DNA from: Fragilariopsis cylindrus CCMP1102
Taxonomy: Eukaryota > Bacillariophyta > Bacillariophyceae > Bacillariales > Bacillariaceae
Direction: 5' to 3'
Assembly (NCBI GenBank): GCA_900095095.1
Contig: FMBT01000362.1
Location: forward strand, 1-64,000
Length of the DNA stretch: 64,000 bases
Positions 23,008 to 36,800 of the stretch are shown in pieces (positions within the stretch are counted from its first letter, which is position 1; each line of letters begins with the position of its first letter). A program made the position numbers and the translations under genes. The notes beneath the pieces are model-generated. The model had not been told where the DNA came from, ran no database searches, and saw nothing but the letters and a program-made list of their open reading frames with translations.

Positions 23008-23878
23008 ATGACAAAGTTAACCTCTCGAATGCTTGCCGTAGGAGTCGGGACATTTTTATTATTATTAGCAGCGTTAGTCGAAGGATTTTCGTTTTCGTCT
23101 TTCAATAAACCGAAATCCTGCAGCACAGTCAGCAGCAGCAATCCGAATAATAAAGATGAGCAAATAGGACAGTCTCGTCGAGACTCATTTGCCTCTTTTA
23201 TGAATAATGGCGCCGCAATTGCATCAGTTTCTTTTGTAATGCTTTCTTCGCCGACTTCTGCTAAGGCTGCTGGTGAACCTGATTGTCTCAAGGATTGCCT
23301 CAAGAATTGCCTCAAAATTGCTCCAAAAGTAAGTAAAAAAGAAAAGCATACGTTTGTCTGAAAGTAATTTTATAAGATATTCTAACATGGCTTCGATTCA
23401 ATCGTCGCGAATTTATCTCTTTTAAATCGTCCCCTCGCCTCCTTGATGTTGTTGCAGGATGGTCAATACTGCACTGATTCGTGCACTGATTATTGTGCTC
23501 AAGATGATCGAACGGATGGATTGAGTGGTAGCGTCAGCGCACAAAATGGTGAAGTTGGTATACTTGGCGGATCATTTGGTAAAGGGACAGTTCCCAAGGG
23601 AGATGACAAAGTAAGTTGTTGTAAAAGACATAGACTGAGCGAAGCTTGCTGATTCAAAAAGTTACTGTTTTTTTTCTCTTTATCTACTATCAAATATAAA
23701 GTCCGCAGTCAAATCTGTTCTTAATTTTTCTTCATCACGTTTCTAATTTCCTACACCTTCTTCAATCATATTATGAATAAATCACTCTTAGCCACCATCC
23801 TTAATAAAGATTCCTGGGCTTGATTTTTCAGCTGGTAGTGGTAAGAACTTATGGATATTGAAAAAGGAAAAAAACTGA
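23008..23878 (+). CDS. Small Cys-rich protein predicted for the thylakoid lumen
   Basis: Three exons (23008-23328, 23458-23610, 23792-23878), all joined in phase 0, encode 186 residues. Both introns start GTAAGT and end in AG. Targeting looks three-part: a signal peptide (VGTFLLLLAALVEG|FSF, with Phe at +1 as in diatom plastid proteins), a transit stretch, then a thylakoid signal with twin Arg (QSRRDSFASFMNN), a hydrophobic run and SAKAAG as cleavage site. The mature part has Cys in a spaced pattern (PDCLKDCLKNCLKIAPK, then YCTDSCTDYCAQDD) and a Gly-rich segment ending in KIPGLDF. It may be a disulfide-bonded or metal-binding photosynthetic accessory protein. I do not recognise a named family. 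Confidence 0.8.
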
Positions 23879-24847
23879 AACCAAACCATGACGACGATTG
23901 TAATAGATATGCTAAAGTTTATTCTTAATATTATATTGTTTATCACCTAGCTTATGGTAATAAGCCTATGATATCCAGTATTATTGTAGTTTTCAGTGCA
24001 GTTTTATTCAGCAATAGCAATTGGTAAACTTAGCAGGGAGTTCTATAATTTCTTTGTAGGCTTGATGTGAATGCGATATTCAACTTTTGTTTTGTGGAGT
24101 TTTTTCTATAAGACGTACTTGAGAGGAGGAGAAGAACAAGATAATGTACATCAAAACATGAGTGCAATGAATAGAAGCACAAAGTTCAATGAATATACGT
24201 GCTGTGCTCTTATAGCCTCAGTATATTTACAATATTGAAACACACTGGCAGCTGTAAAATCTGAGGACTGCCATAATAATAGTAGAGATACTATCAATAT
24301 AATCCCTATATGACTGTTATGTAGCTACACTAAGGATATACTGACTTGCAGTTGTTCCTACTGGCTACCTATTAGGCCTTTTGTAACTTTGATTAATAGA
24401 CTAGCCAGAAAGCCTTATCACCAGCAGGGCGTGTGTAGATAAATCAATACCTAAGATTATTTTTGACTAGTTGGTTCAAGCAAGATGCAAAGCTTGATTC
24501 TTAGTACTGTATTGTGTAACACTGTAGTATTCTGAGTATGGGACTGCATTATAAACAAGCTATATTATATAGTATGAGTATGGGAGTAGGACCTATGTGC
24601 GTACATTTACACATAATCAACAAAACAAAACACACGGGACTGCTTTCTGTCGGCGAAAACAGTATCTGAAATACTAGTCACTGCACGTAAGAATAGACGA
24701 GCAACGAAATGAATAAAAACTTGACTAAAGAGTAATGGAATGGAGGTCGGGTGTCATCTTCATATCTATTGAGAAGACTACTACCAACTACTAATACTAA
24801 TACAATATACATATGCATAATTCGAATTCTGAACAGATGCGATAATA
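23879..24847. other. Intergenic, promoter side of the giant HECT gene
   Basis: About 970 bp, AT-rich. No gene or repeat supported. An upstream exon of the HECT gene cannot be excluded. Confidence 0.4.
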
Positions 24848-27800
24848 ATGACAATGTTGAGAGAAGTGCCGTCAGGCCGAGAGCAGGCTATCGAGACTCT
24901 TCTCGATATGGAACCACAGGGCAGTTTTTATCGAGCGTCTCGAGTTTTGGTACGTGAATCGTGATCGTTGCTTGACCTTTTTGTGTGTATCTACGCCGAG
25001 TTTAGTTAAGATAAATTTATGCAATTGTTTGTTGTCTCTGACTCTGATTACACATCATTCCTGTCGATTCCGTTACACATCATTTATATTGTGTAAATTA
25101 AATAATTGTCAATACCTATAATAATAACGTACGTTACCGCAGGAGGAATCAGTACCACAAGCCCTATTGCATAGGCCCAGTTTGGTTACCAAATCAGCTC
25201 TTGTCGACGAGGCTTGTGCCCTTTCAAAACATGAAATTGATAATCACGAAAAATATGATTCTTTATTTGGAAATCACGAAAGTCGTATCCTTTCTTTTTC
25301 TGGACAACAAAGACTACTAAAAGAACCGATTACGGAAACGAAAAAAAATAGGATATTACGTCATCATTCAAAAATTATGGCAGCTAAACAAAGGGGAAGT
25401 ACTACGGAAGAAAGACAATTACTGGTACCGCTTCTCCGTCACCCCAACTAATCAATGCTTTAAGAAGACTTTATGAAAAGCCCGGAGGGGCATCCGGTGA
25501 ACTACCTGCCTTGAAGTCGTTGTTGCAATCCGTAATGGATCATCCCACTTTTTCTTCGGAAGATATAATAGAGCCTACATCACGAACCAGAACAAAATCT
25601 GCATCAGCAGCAGCATCAGCAAAAGGAACAACAACAACAACATTATCCAGTAGTTATGTGGAGGAAACAACGTACACCTTAGAATCGTTGATTGCTTATT
25701 TGTGTAAAGAGACATCGTCGTCTTCACCGCCATTTTCTCCGACATTGGAACACGGTTTGTTGATAACAGTCCTATCCGTATTGACGGAATACGAAATTAG
25801 AGATGAGGAACTGAAAGGAGATCCGAAGGGTTAATCCAAAAGATTACTACGAACAAAAAGTGCAAGAAAAACAACAACAACGACGTCGTCATCATGATGC
25901 AACAAACGATCCGACTGTTGCACCGCCATTACAAGTTGGTGCTATTATGTCTCTTTTGAAGATCGACGACGGAGATAACGATGATTATAGTACACGCAAT
26001 GCAAGCCCTTGGTCGTTAGATAATGACCTCCTTTCATACTTGGGGGAAGCTGCCGCTGTTTATGAAGAAAGAATTGAAATTCAAAAATCTCGCCTTTTGA
26101 AACGTTTGTCTGTGGGTAAGGGAAAGAGAAACGATGGAAATATGAAGGGCGATGATACAGCAGGAGAGAATGTCGTCAACGATGACAGTGATGTACGCTC
26201 TTCCTTATTCACTACTCCAGCTCCTGCTTTGTTGGCAAGTCCTCAACCGGTAGAGACCCCCCAGACTCCAGCAACGCCGGATGCTGTTGCTACTGAAGTG
26301 CGTGATGCTGTAAGTGATGCTGTCATTGAACAGATCATATCAGCAACGACTGGCGAAGAAGCGTCTGTGAATGACGGCGATAATGATGATGATAATCTTC
26401 TAATGCAGGAGGAGCCTGAAACACAACAAAATGACAACGATAATGTCGATATCGAAGACGATGACGACGAGGATGAGGACGAGGATGACGAGGATAAAGT
26501 TAATGATATAGTAGAAGATAACGACGACGAGAACGCGTCATCGTGCTCTTCTTCTTCATCGTCGTCCTCATCTGGTTCTGATGCAGAACCTGGAGACGAA
26601 TACGACGAGGAAGAAAACGATAATGACGAAAATGATGACGAAGAAAATAGTAATGACGACGATGATGACATGGTCCTACGACAGGCCCTGGCTCTGAGTA
26701 TGGTTGAACAAGTAGAATCATATTCTACTGAAATCGATTCGGCTACCACCAATGACGATACAGATGAATCGGCCATGGCATCGATAGATAATCCACTGTA
26801 TCCTGTAACTCCAAAGGGCAGAAGTTCTCGCTCAGAGGAACTTAAAAACGATCCAGATACCGAAGAAAGTCCCCTACCCTCCATGCCGACTCCACCCAAA
26901 ATTGACCCATACGCGTCGTTACGTGGTCCAAACATTCAAATTGATGACGATCAGATGCAAAAGGATTCTTTATCATTTGACCCATCTGCCTTGCATCTTT
27001 TTGGTTCCATTCCAGCATCAGACGTATTGATTCAGTTGCTTTTATACATGAATGCTGTAATAGAATGTCGTAAGTTTCAAGATATGGACAAATACTCCAA
27101 AAATGCAAAAAAAGAATCGCTGTACTCGAGGAACCGCAATACCAGGTGGTATAGGTTCGTCTCTCTTTACTCCAAAGCTCACTGCTGTAAAGACTAAGAT
27201 AGAAAATGAAAACGATAGAAATGATATTGCGACATCATTGCAGCTATTGATATCGTTGTTCTTACTAACCATCGACATGCGAAGTGATGCCATTGATAAC
27301 CTTAAGCGAGCTGTTGCACAGGAACAGAAGGATCTGCACGATGACAACGTCACGGATGATTCGATGCTGGGTGCTGACAGTAGTGAGGAAGGTGATGATC
27401 CTGCTATTGCATTGGGTTTGACATACATTGATGATGAAAATTCAGAATCAAAGAGTCCCTCGAGGCTAAGGGTATGAAGCGAAAGGCTGCAGCAGCTGCC
27501 CACGATGCAGCAGCACTATCAGAATCACTTCGAAAGAGGGCTAATGCTTGGAAGAAGCAAGTTAATTTCTTCTCTCAATGCTGCTTTTTGTCAATGAAAA
27601 GTCTTCGTCTTTTCTTGCAATGTGTTACCAGAAATTGGTTGCGCGATCAGCGAGGAGTCTCTACTACTATTCTTCACGAATTTTGCCTACTAGTGTCATC
27701 TCGAAGCTATCGATCGGCCTTGCATCCCTGTCATCAACTGGAATGACGAATTCGTTTCATTCAATTTTAGCTGGTCAAGAAGATAATGTAGATGATCCAG

Positions 27801-30800
27801 AAACTATTTTTATGCACTCGAAACTTTATAAAAGCTCGATTCTTACATGGGGAGAAAGTGTACCTATCATATACCCTTCCGTGACAGCACAGGTTGAGGT
27901 GTTGCGGTCATTACTCACTGAGTGTTCAAAACATGAAATTACAAAACAACATCGATCACTGGAAAATATGATATCTCTACCACTATTGGGATTCGGAACC
28001 TCCTTTTCATAGACTGCAAATTTTAAGCCGACGTCTTCGCGTTAGTGATCTACTCAACCTTTTCGTCTCCGGTCCGACTTCTCTCTTACCTGGAAGCGAT
28101 AGCGGATCTGAAACCGAAAAGGGAGCCAAAAAGCTTGAACTCGGAGAGCCAAACTGTGCACGTTCTGTTATCGATTCGATTGGATCGGCTTCTATTGCTT
28201 ATGGTAGTTTAAAACGTGACCTGCATGTATTGCACCTTGCATTGTGCCACCGTTACCATGTACGAGTTTTGCTGTGGGATGGCCTTGGTACTTTCACTGA
28301 GACCGAACTAGACGAATCTACAGCTTCGTTGACTAAGTCACCCGTCGACACACTTCGTGTTGGCCAGGATAATTCCAATAAAATCGAGTTTGACGCTACA
28401 AAGTGCTCAGATAGCATGTCAATTATTTCTAGTTCAGATGCATCAGGATCTCATCCTACTTCCTCCTCCATTAATCAACGAGCATCGAAAGTATGGGGAA
28501 CAGTCCTTTCCTCGACACCATTCTCACCGAAGACTGGGATTCATCGATGGGCGATTCGACTCGACAAATGTGAACGTGGTCATGTTTTTATTGGGGTCGC
28601 CACCGCACAGGCGAGCATGCGAACCTATGTTGGCGGGGATAAGTACGGGTGGGGAATGATTGGAACTCAGGCACTTTGGCATGATCGCCGTAAAATCCGT
28701 GGCGATTATGGGGCAACGTTTCGTACTGGGTCTACAATCGTTGTAACATTAGATACTGATGCCGGAACTATTAGCTATAGCTCATGGAAAGACAATTCAT
28801 CGACTAGTTCTTACTCAGTTGATCAAATGGTTCAGAGCATTTCTTCACCTCGTCGGCACGGGCAAGGGGTTGGCATTGTTGACGATTGGGGTGTAGCATT
28901 CGAGGGGTTACCTCTCGATTCTAAGCTTTACCCAGCTGTTGGTCTTTATCAAAGAGATGATAAAGTTACATTATTGACAGTTGAAGCAATAGGCAGTACC
29001 CATGGTAGCTCTGGAAGTTCAACTATTTCGACTGAAGGTCTCTGCTACTACCCTTCTTCTATTCCCTTTCCGGAAAACGACAAGCAAATGATTACTCTTT
29101 GCGAAAAGACTAGGGCATTTAACGAGAAAGTACAATTGGACGGGATACACTATGTCATTAATTCACTGGAGCAAATTGTTGACAGCATTCGTAAAGGGAC
29201 TGGTGATATTCTGTGGAAATCACTGCTACCAAGTTTAGCGTGTGCGATCTGCCTTTTTCCACGGAATTTACCAATTCTTTCGAAACGGTTTGGTCTACCG
29301 TAATTTCTCAATTATCAAAATCAATTCAGGCGTTAGAAAGATTGAGCAAATTGGTTTGCTAGAAGAGCGTGGACTCTTTCACAATGGACTACAGGAAGGA
29401 AAATGGGTCATTCGAGCAACTGGTTCAAACGGATCAAACTCAGATGCCGAGGAATACATGTTGACCTAACATCATCTACTGAAAAGGATGTCTTGATCGG
29501 ATTCGAGGGGAACGGTGTTGGACGATCGGAAATCAAAAAATGGTCTCGTTTCAATTCTAGGAACCGTTAAAGGCTCATCAGTGCACTTCGTTGAAGAGTG
29601 GACGGATGCGAGCGACGAAGGTTTCTCGTCGATTGCTAGCGACGATTCTTCTCCTCCTGTGTTATCAATGCAAGATTAAGCCTTGATAGGAAAAAATTCG
29701 ATGGTACATACCACAACGTTCAATTTGGAACCACGGGTCATATTGCTGGTTTGCTATGCGAAGGAACAGTTCTGTAAAAGTATCACTGTTCCATTTGAAA
29801 GAATCACCCATCGCATTAAACCAGCAAATTTCTGATTCCTCCTGTGGTAGTGTTGCTTTGCTCGGCCTTGCTCACAGCCACTTGGCATCCATTATTGGAG
29901 AGGATTTAGTCAATGACGATACACAGAAAACCGAACGAACAGCACCAGAGTCCTCGCCGCTTACACAAAAAGAATGGGAATTCCACTCCACCGAGTTAAG
30001 AAACAGCTTGATGCTAAAAACTTTTGCTCGGTCTTCATTAACATCGATCGAGACGACATTACAAAGCACATTCAAGACCTACGAGATTTGTACTTGGTAT
30101 CAAGTACTTTCCGCAGTGATGAACTTTCGCAGCTCTCGGAACCTTTGATGGGTGGACTCAGAGTGAATTCAGATCCGATAGCTTCAACAATTCTTCTTCC
30201 TCAAAGGAAACTGCCGTGCAAGTCGAAGATATGGACGCTGATATGTGTACCAAGTGTTGTGGCACTGGATCACTTGCAGCTTTATGTCCTACTGAGTATC
30301 GTCGAGCGCGTCACCTAATAATCTGTACCTTGCTGACCCATTGCAAAAGATTACCACGAAAGCATCTGATTCTGACTTGAAGAAGATTTGGACCTGGGCG
30401 TTGAAGCTGATGGAAGATGGAGTGCGAAATTCAGTAGCCAGCGGCGCCAATATTCCTGTGAGGAAAAAAGCCACTGAATGCTGCGAGCTGTTTTGCATTA
30501 TTTCAGAATTTCTGCTTTGTCTCGATCCTTCATCTTCGACTCCAGAATGCATTGATATCGATACAGTAGGTGCAGATTTCTCTCGTCTTTACGGGCTTGT
30601 TTCTTCCACAGCAGACCTCAAGTTTCTACGAGAGAATTTTGTCGTTCTTCGAGAAGATCTCTCCTACGACTTATTCCAGTTCGTGAATCTTATCTCTTCT
30701 TGATTCACCCATCGGAAGTTCTCACGTCGTCGATCGTTGGTAGATGGAGTTCCAAGATTGCTTGGTCGAGGGTACATTGATATAAACCGACCGCAATCAG

Positions 30801-33800
30801 AACGTAACGAATCTTCCTCAAACGACGAACTAGGAGGTTACTACTTGTCAAATCTCCCTGGCGTAGCCAATGCTGTACGCCAATCACTTCAACAAAACGT
30901 TCACGAGCTTCTCAATGTTATATGTCGGTTAGCTGATCGCGGATTGACAGAAAGAAAGAAAGATATATCTTCTAAATCACTTGTTTCCATAGATTCAATG
31001 ACATTAGCCCTTGTTTCGTGTTTGACAAATGTTCTGCGCAGGGACGATATAGAGCTTTTGTTTTGAATAGTCAACTGTTGACTTTGATACCTGCATTACT
31101 CGACATCCATAGGCCCAGTTTAATGTCCTCGAATGTACAGCAGTTATCGGAAGGGGAGACCATGTCGGTTGTCAAGGACCTGCATAACATCAGCCACATC
31201 GAAGTTTCAAGAGCGATTTTAAGGGCAACTGTATCTCTAGCACACGTTGTATTTTACCAAACGTGGGATATCATGAATGCAGATATTGCCTCAGGAGTTG
31301 AAACATCAACAACTTGTCTAGACATTCTCCTAAGAGAATTAAAGAAGTTACATCCTCTTTTTCTCGATGCGGTCAAAAACTCAGTCCTTGAAACCCAAAA
31401 GAATAAGAGGAAATTGCAATGGGAATTATTCTGTATAGAATGTTCAAATAAGGCTGATACTACAGAAAAACCTGCAATCAAGACCAAGATTAATCATCAA
31501 GTTGGCAGGTCTGGTGTAAATTACGTCCAAGAGAATGGCTTGCTGACAATAGCTCAGCTAAGCAGTCCTCAAAAGGCCTCTGGCACACGTAAATCTCCTG
31601 CATCGCAGCATGGGTCTGATAAATTTGTCAAGACTCAAGGCATCTTTAGTCATCAATTCTTTTCACACTGGTTACATATTCTAGTTGCGGCAACAGATAC
31701 TAAAGTATCAAGGACAGCAATTGTCAAAGGTCCGGGCTGGATTCCCGCACTTTTTCTAGCTATCGGGATCAATGTGGAGGTTGGAGAGGAGGGAAAGATT
31801 CTAAATTCCAAATTAGATGGTCATCCCAACAATCAGTTACCAGCAATATATCGTTGTCGCCTTTTGCGTCTTTTGCATCCAATACTTGAAACAATGGCGC
31901 CATCAAAAACATTAGCTCAAAGTCTTTTTGACCTTACTGGCTCAAGCTGTTCCTCTATCACCCTCAGTCTAGACGAAGACGAAGGAATGGTTTCACGAGA
32001 GACGGTATCGCTGCTCCGACGTCTTCATTCTCCTACCCAGACTTCTTGGCGAGCTTGTATCAATAATATTGTGCACCAGAATCTTTCATTAAGCGACTCA
32101 ACTGAACAAAGATACGGCAGAATCGGTGCACTATGCTTTTTGAATGGTTCCCTCGATTCTATCAAAAAGGGATCTCGCGTTTTATTGAAACCAGCAGCAG
32201 CTGTTCCTCTATCGGCAGATCGACAGGCAGCCTCGAGCAGCAAGAGCCATTCGAACTCATCTACGTTGGTGAACTCGTCGCCCCATCACCTGGTAGGAAA
32301 CGGCACAGAGGGGATTGTTGCCGGCCTTTGTCGTTTCTCGGCTTCTGCTGGGGTTGTAAGCAGTATTGATACGAAAAATGGTGTCTGTGAGGTGATCCTT
32401 TTGAAACGAAGTAGTGCTTTTACTGAATCTCTACCCGAGAAAGATACTCTTACAGTCCGGGCGTTACGAAGTCCAATGTCAGATATTGTTCTTTCACAGG
32501 AAGTATCTATCTTCATTGACGAATCGATGTTGGTTGAAAATCTTGTACCTCGTCTTCTCGAAGATTCTTTGTCCATTTTACAGAGGGCACGATCTTTTCC
32601 AGATGCTAGCAAAGACTCAACCGGGTTATCGAATCTGCGGTCTCAAATGATTGGTGTTACAATTGCACTCATGTCATTAAGGTCTTCAATAACTCTACTC
32701 GCTGACGAGAACATTGCGGCAAGTTTCCTCAAACACGAAAAAGCGCGAACAGTCCTTTCTCAAGCTCTTCGTCTTGCATATCCAGACGATCTGTCTTCGC
32801 CAGAAACAGAAAAAGTTGACCTGATGAATGGCGCAAGGGACACATGCCTATCTTCGTTTCCAGTCCACGAAGTCAGACTATTGCATATTCAATCTTTATT
32901 TCAAAGTTTGGGTTTCGAGGAAAGTGTTCTCGATGAGACTCCGGAAGTCATTTGGGATACACGTATACAAGAGATCAGAAAACGCATTGAGGCGGAAGCT
33001 TCGGATAGTGTCAATAGTGATAATGATGAGAGATATAATACACCACCAGCAGGAGCCGACAGAATTCCCGAGACTCCTCCGGCTTCAAGTGCGATCGGTG
33101 GATCTGCAGAAGCCAAGTCTAGTAGAGAAGAATCTTCGGCAAATCGTACGGCATCACAGTCCACAGCTGCCAGTGAGAATAGCGAAGAGGAGGACGAAGA
33201 GAGCGAAGCGGCTGCAATCGCTGCAGCTCACTTGCGTGAGGCGGCAATCGCTCAAATGGCAGAACTGGGATTACCTAGATCTTGGTCTGAATTGGCGCTG
33301 AGGAGAACAGGCGGGACAAATATTGAGGCTGCTGTCCACTTCTGTTTAGAGCGTGGCGGAGAAATGGAACGACTTTTGGCTGACGAAAGAGAAAGAGAGC
33401 GACAATCCTCTGGAGGTTCTAGTCGACGACGTTCAGCTCGTGCCGAAGCCTCGAGCCATCTACTTCGTCAACTAACCGAAATGGGATTCCCTAGTCGATG
33501 GTGTGCCGAAGCTCTTACTGCAACTGGTAATAACGTCGACGAAGCACTAACTTGGATACTTACGAATGGCGAGAGACTAAGCGCAGAAGATGAAGGTATG
33601 GATGACGTTGAAGATGACGCGGATGAAGAGGAGGAGGACGATGAAGAAGAAGACGATGACGAGGAAGAGGAGGACGATGATGACGATGATGACGAAGATA
33701 GCCAAGCAACGAATGATCAACTGTTATCTCCCAGCTTGGACGAAGAAAAGGTAGCAGCATCAAAGAAAAATGAAAATGAGTTCGATTCGTCAGAGAAGGA

Positions 33801-36800
33801 AGGATGGTCAGGATCTATCGTCCCCTTAAGGTTTATTTCTGGTCGTTCTATTATTGATCAGAAAACTTTGACAATATCTGGGTTACCCTCTGGAGGTTTT
33901 TCTTCGGTAGGTTCAAAAGGTGTTATGCTGACAACAGGTAAATGGTACTATGAAGCTATCCTTGAAACTGCTGGTTGTTTGCAGATCGGGTGGGCGATGG
34001 TAGTTTTGCCGGGCATTGTCATTCTGACCGCGGTGACGGATGTGGTGATGGACCCAGTTCATGGGCGTTTGATGGGTGGAGGAGATACCGATGGCACTCA
34101 ATGGCAACAGAGTGGGGCTGTCGCTGGGCCGAGGGTGATGTGATTGGTTGCCTTGTCGACATGGATGAAAATATAGTTCCTTCACATTGAATGGAAAAGC
34201 TGAAGAAATCGGTATGGGTGTTGCTTTCTCAGGTCAAGGCTTTCGTCCTTGTGGGGGAGTTTATGCATGTGTCAGCTTTAATCGAAGAGAGAAACTTCGG
34301 CTTATACTCGGAGGACCGGAGAGTGTGGCATTTAAGTATCCCCCACCACCTGGATACCGTGGGGTAGGCGAGGCTGTATTAGAATGTGTGAAAGAAAGAG
34401 ATGAACTTATTTCAAAGGAATCCTCACTCGGTATTGAACAAGAAGGATCTGATAGGAAACGATTCTTATGTGATTTTTCAGATGGAGAGCATGGTCATGA
34501 ATTGATGGCATGGGCTCATCGATACTATGGTTCCGATGCCTCGGTGCATCTTGGCTCTGGACGTACTAAACAATCGAATACCAATTCAAAGATATCATCT
34601 TCTTCGAGCTCACTAGAGAGCACTATTGCGTACTGTCTATCGCGACGAATTGGTGCTGAATTGGCTAAAAGCGACTACGAGTTATTTTCTGGAAAAACTG
34701 ACGATGAGAATAAGAGCACTCAGATTCAAATTTTACAAGAGATGAAAAAAGGTATTCGCACTGCTGGCTCGTAATGTGTAAACAGGCATTTACTGAAGCT
34801 ATGGTATTATCTTCGTTAATCACACGAAATTATTGCTCAATATTGTTGTGGCAACAGGTGAAAAATTCGATCCTGAAACCGTTTTGGCTTCAGATGAAAA
34901 TGCACAAGAAAGTGCACTTCGTTTTTGGAATATGATCGAAGCGTCTACAAGCCTGCGAACTGCGGGTTGGGTCGGCGAGGCCGGAGCTATGGCAATAGCT
35001 GCAGAGGCACTAGGATTAGGAATTTCAAGCACTGAAAGTCTACACTCTCGGCTCTCTACTCTGGAAAGATCTGGTTTTGTTTCTATTGCGGATCTTGATG
35101 AGGGTGTTTTATTACCAGCCGGAGGTCTTGTTCAAATGCTTAATACTGTTATAGATTGGAATGCAGAAGGAACTACAATTCCATCTACAGGAAGTACACT
35201 GGCTGCAAGCGCCGAACCTGCTATTGGTAGTGGTGGTGGTGGAGGCGTCCTAATTTTCCTGTTAAAAGGTTTGCAAGCAGCTGTGATTAAATCTGAAGAG
35301 TTCCGACGTGTAGTGATTGCTTGCATTCGGCGTTCAGTGAGACAATTAGCAGTCGTCGAGTATGAAAATGACGATTCGACCTCTCCTGACGAGGAGAACG
35401 ACAAAGATGATGACAATGATTCGATCAATAAAAGTTCAAACACTGCGAAAGAGAAAAAGACAAAGAGTGAAAAAGATGGTGGACTACACCCCGATGCTCG
35501 CTTGGTATCGTTTCTGACGGGACTTCTTTTGAGTAAGCCTGTGGCGAAAAATATTGACAACTTTCATGAGGTACATATCGAACTGTTCGAAGCATGGTCC
35601 GTAGGCTTGCTTTCTGCTTCACTACCGTGGCGTATGATTTGCGCCTTATCAACAGCTGGTATATTAAATCAATATCCAAGTGCACTTTCGGTCGTTGTTA
35701 AATCATCCCCGACATTATCTCGATACTACGCTCGCCTTCGAAGCACAGTATGTCGAAGAGTATGGGCGGAAAGAGCCGCTGTACCAATTTCTTCGAGATA
35801 CTGCCAAGCAATGATAGAACTACTTTGTAGCGTAACACGTGCGGTTAACAATGCAGATGATCTACCGTCTTCTTTCATGTCAACTTGGAAAAAAATTGCA
35901 GTGGATGCAGCTACACCTCTTCCTTTCCCAAAAATAGAGACGAAGGAACAGTGCAACTGGGAGCTTGACGATGGTTGGATCTCAAGCGATCGTGGTTGGG
36001 AAATTTGGACCGGTACGACTGAACGATTTGCCGTTGACTGGAGAACTCCATCGCGATCAGCTGTGCGTACTCTAATGGAAGGTGGAGATGGACCGCCCAT
36101 GTTACGGGAAGGATGCACCGTCATTCGAGGTCTTGACTGGGAAGTATCGAAGTATGGAAATGATGACGGAAAAGATATATATGAAATTGAAAAAGCAAAA
36201 CGCGAGGAAGATAAGATGAAATCGAAAGCTTCGCCCGAAACGGTCGAGCAAACTGAAGTTGATGATCAAAAAGACGAACAAAATACGGAGGAGACAAATA
36301 ACCCCATAGAAGATAGTGGAAGTGGAGAAGAAAGCACAAAACCAACCTCAGTCGTTTCTGGAGAAGATGAGTCAGAAAACAAGACTTCAAAGAAAAAGAA
36401 ATACCCCAGTCCAAAACTGCCAATTGGAACAGTTGTTTCAATTGAGGAGTTCAACGGCATCCCCGGCATGGCACGACGAGTACGATGGCATCTCACCGGA
36501 GCTGAAGGCGTTTATCGATATGGTGGAGATGGTGGCTGCTACGATATTAGTCATGTAGAGGCTAATGACAGAGAAACACGCGTTCGAAAAAGGCATCCAT
36601 TACCTGAGAGTGAAGGTGAGTCAATTAAAATGTTACGATGATACAATCGACGAACTACTACTGTATAGTTTTTTTTGTTCTAACTCTTTCTTTTGAATTG
36701 TATTTGCATTGTCGCTGTCCTCGCTCTTGTCTCTTTCTCCCGACAGAACAATGCGCAGCAAGACATGGGTTTGGAATGGCAAAATGTCAGAGTGTTTTGC

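Noticed and set aside
26243-26935. Ser-rich 230-codon frame on the minus strand
   Set aside because: It is the mirror of the Asp/Glu codons of the HECT gene (GAT/GAC read backwards as ATC/GTC/TCA/TCG) and carries no domain.
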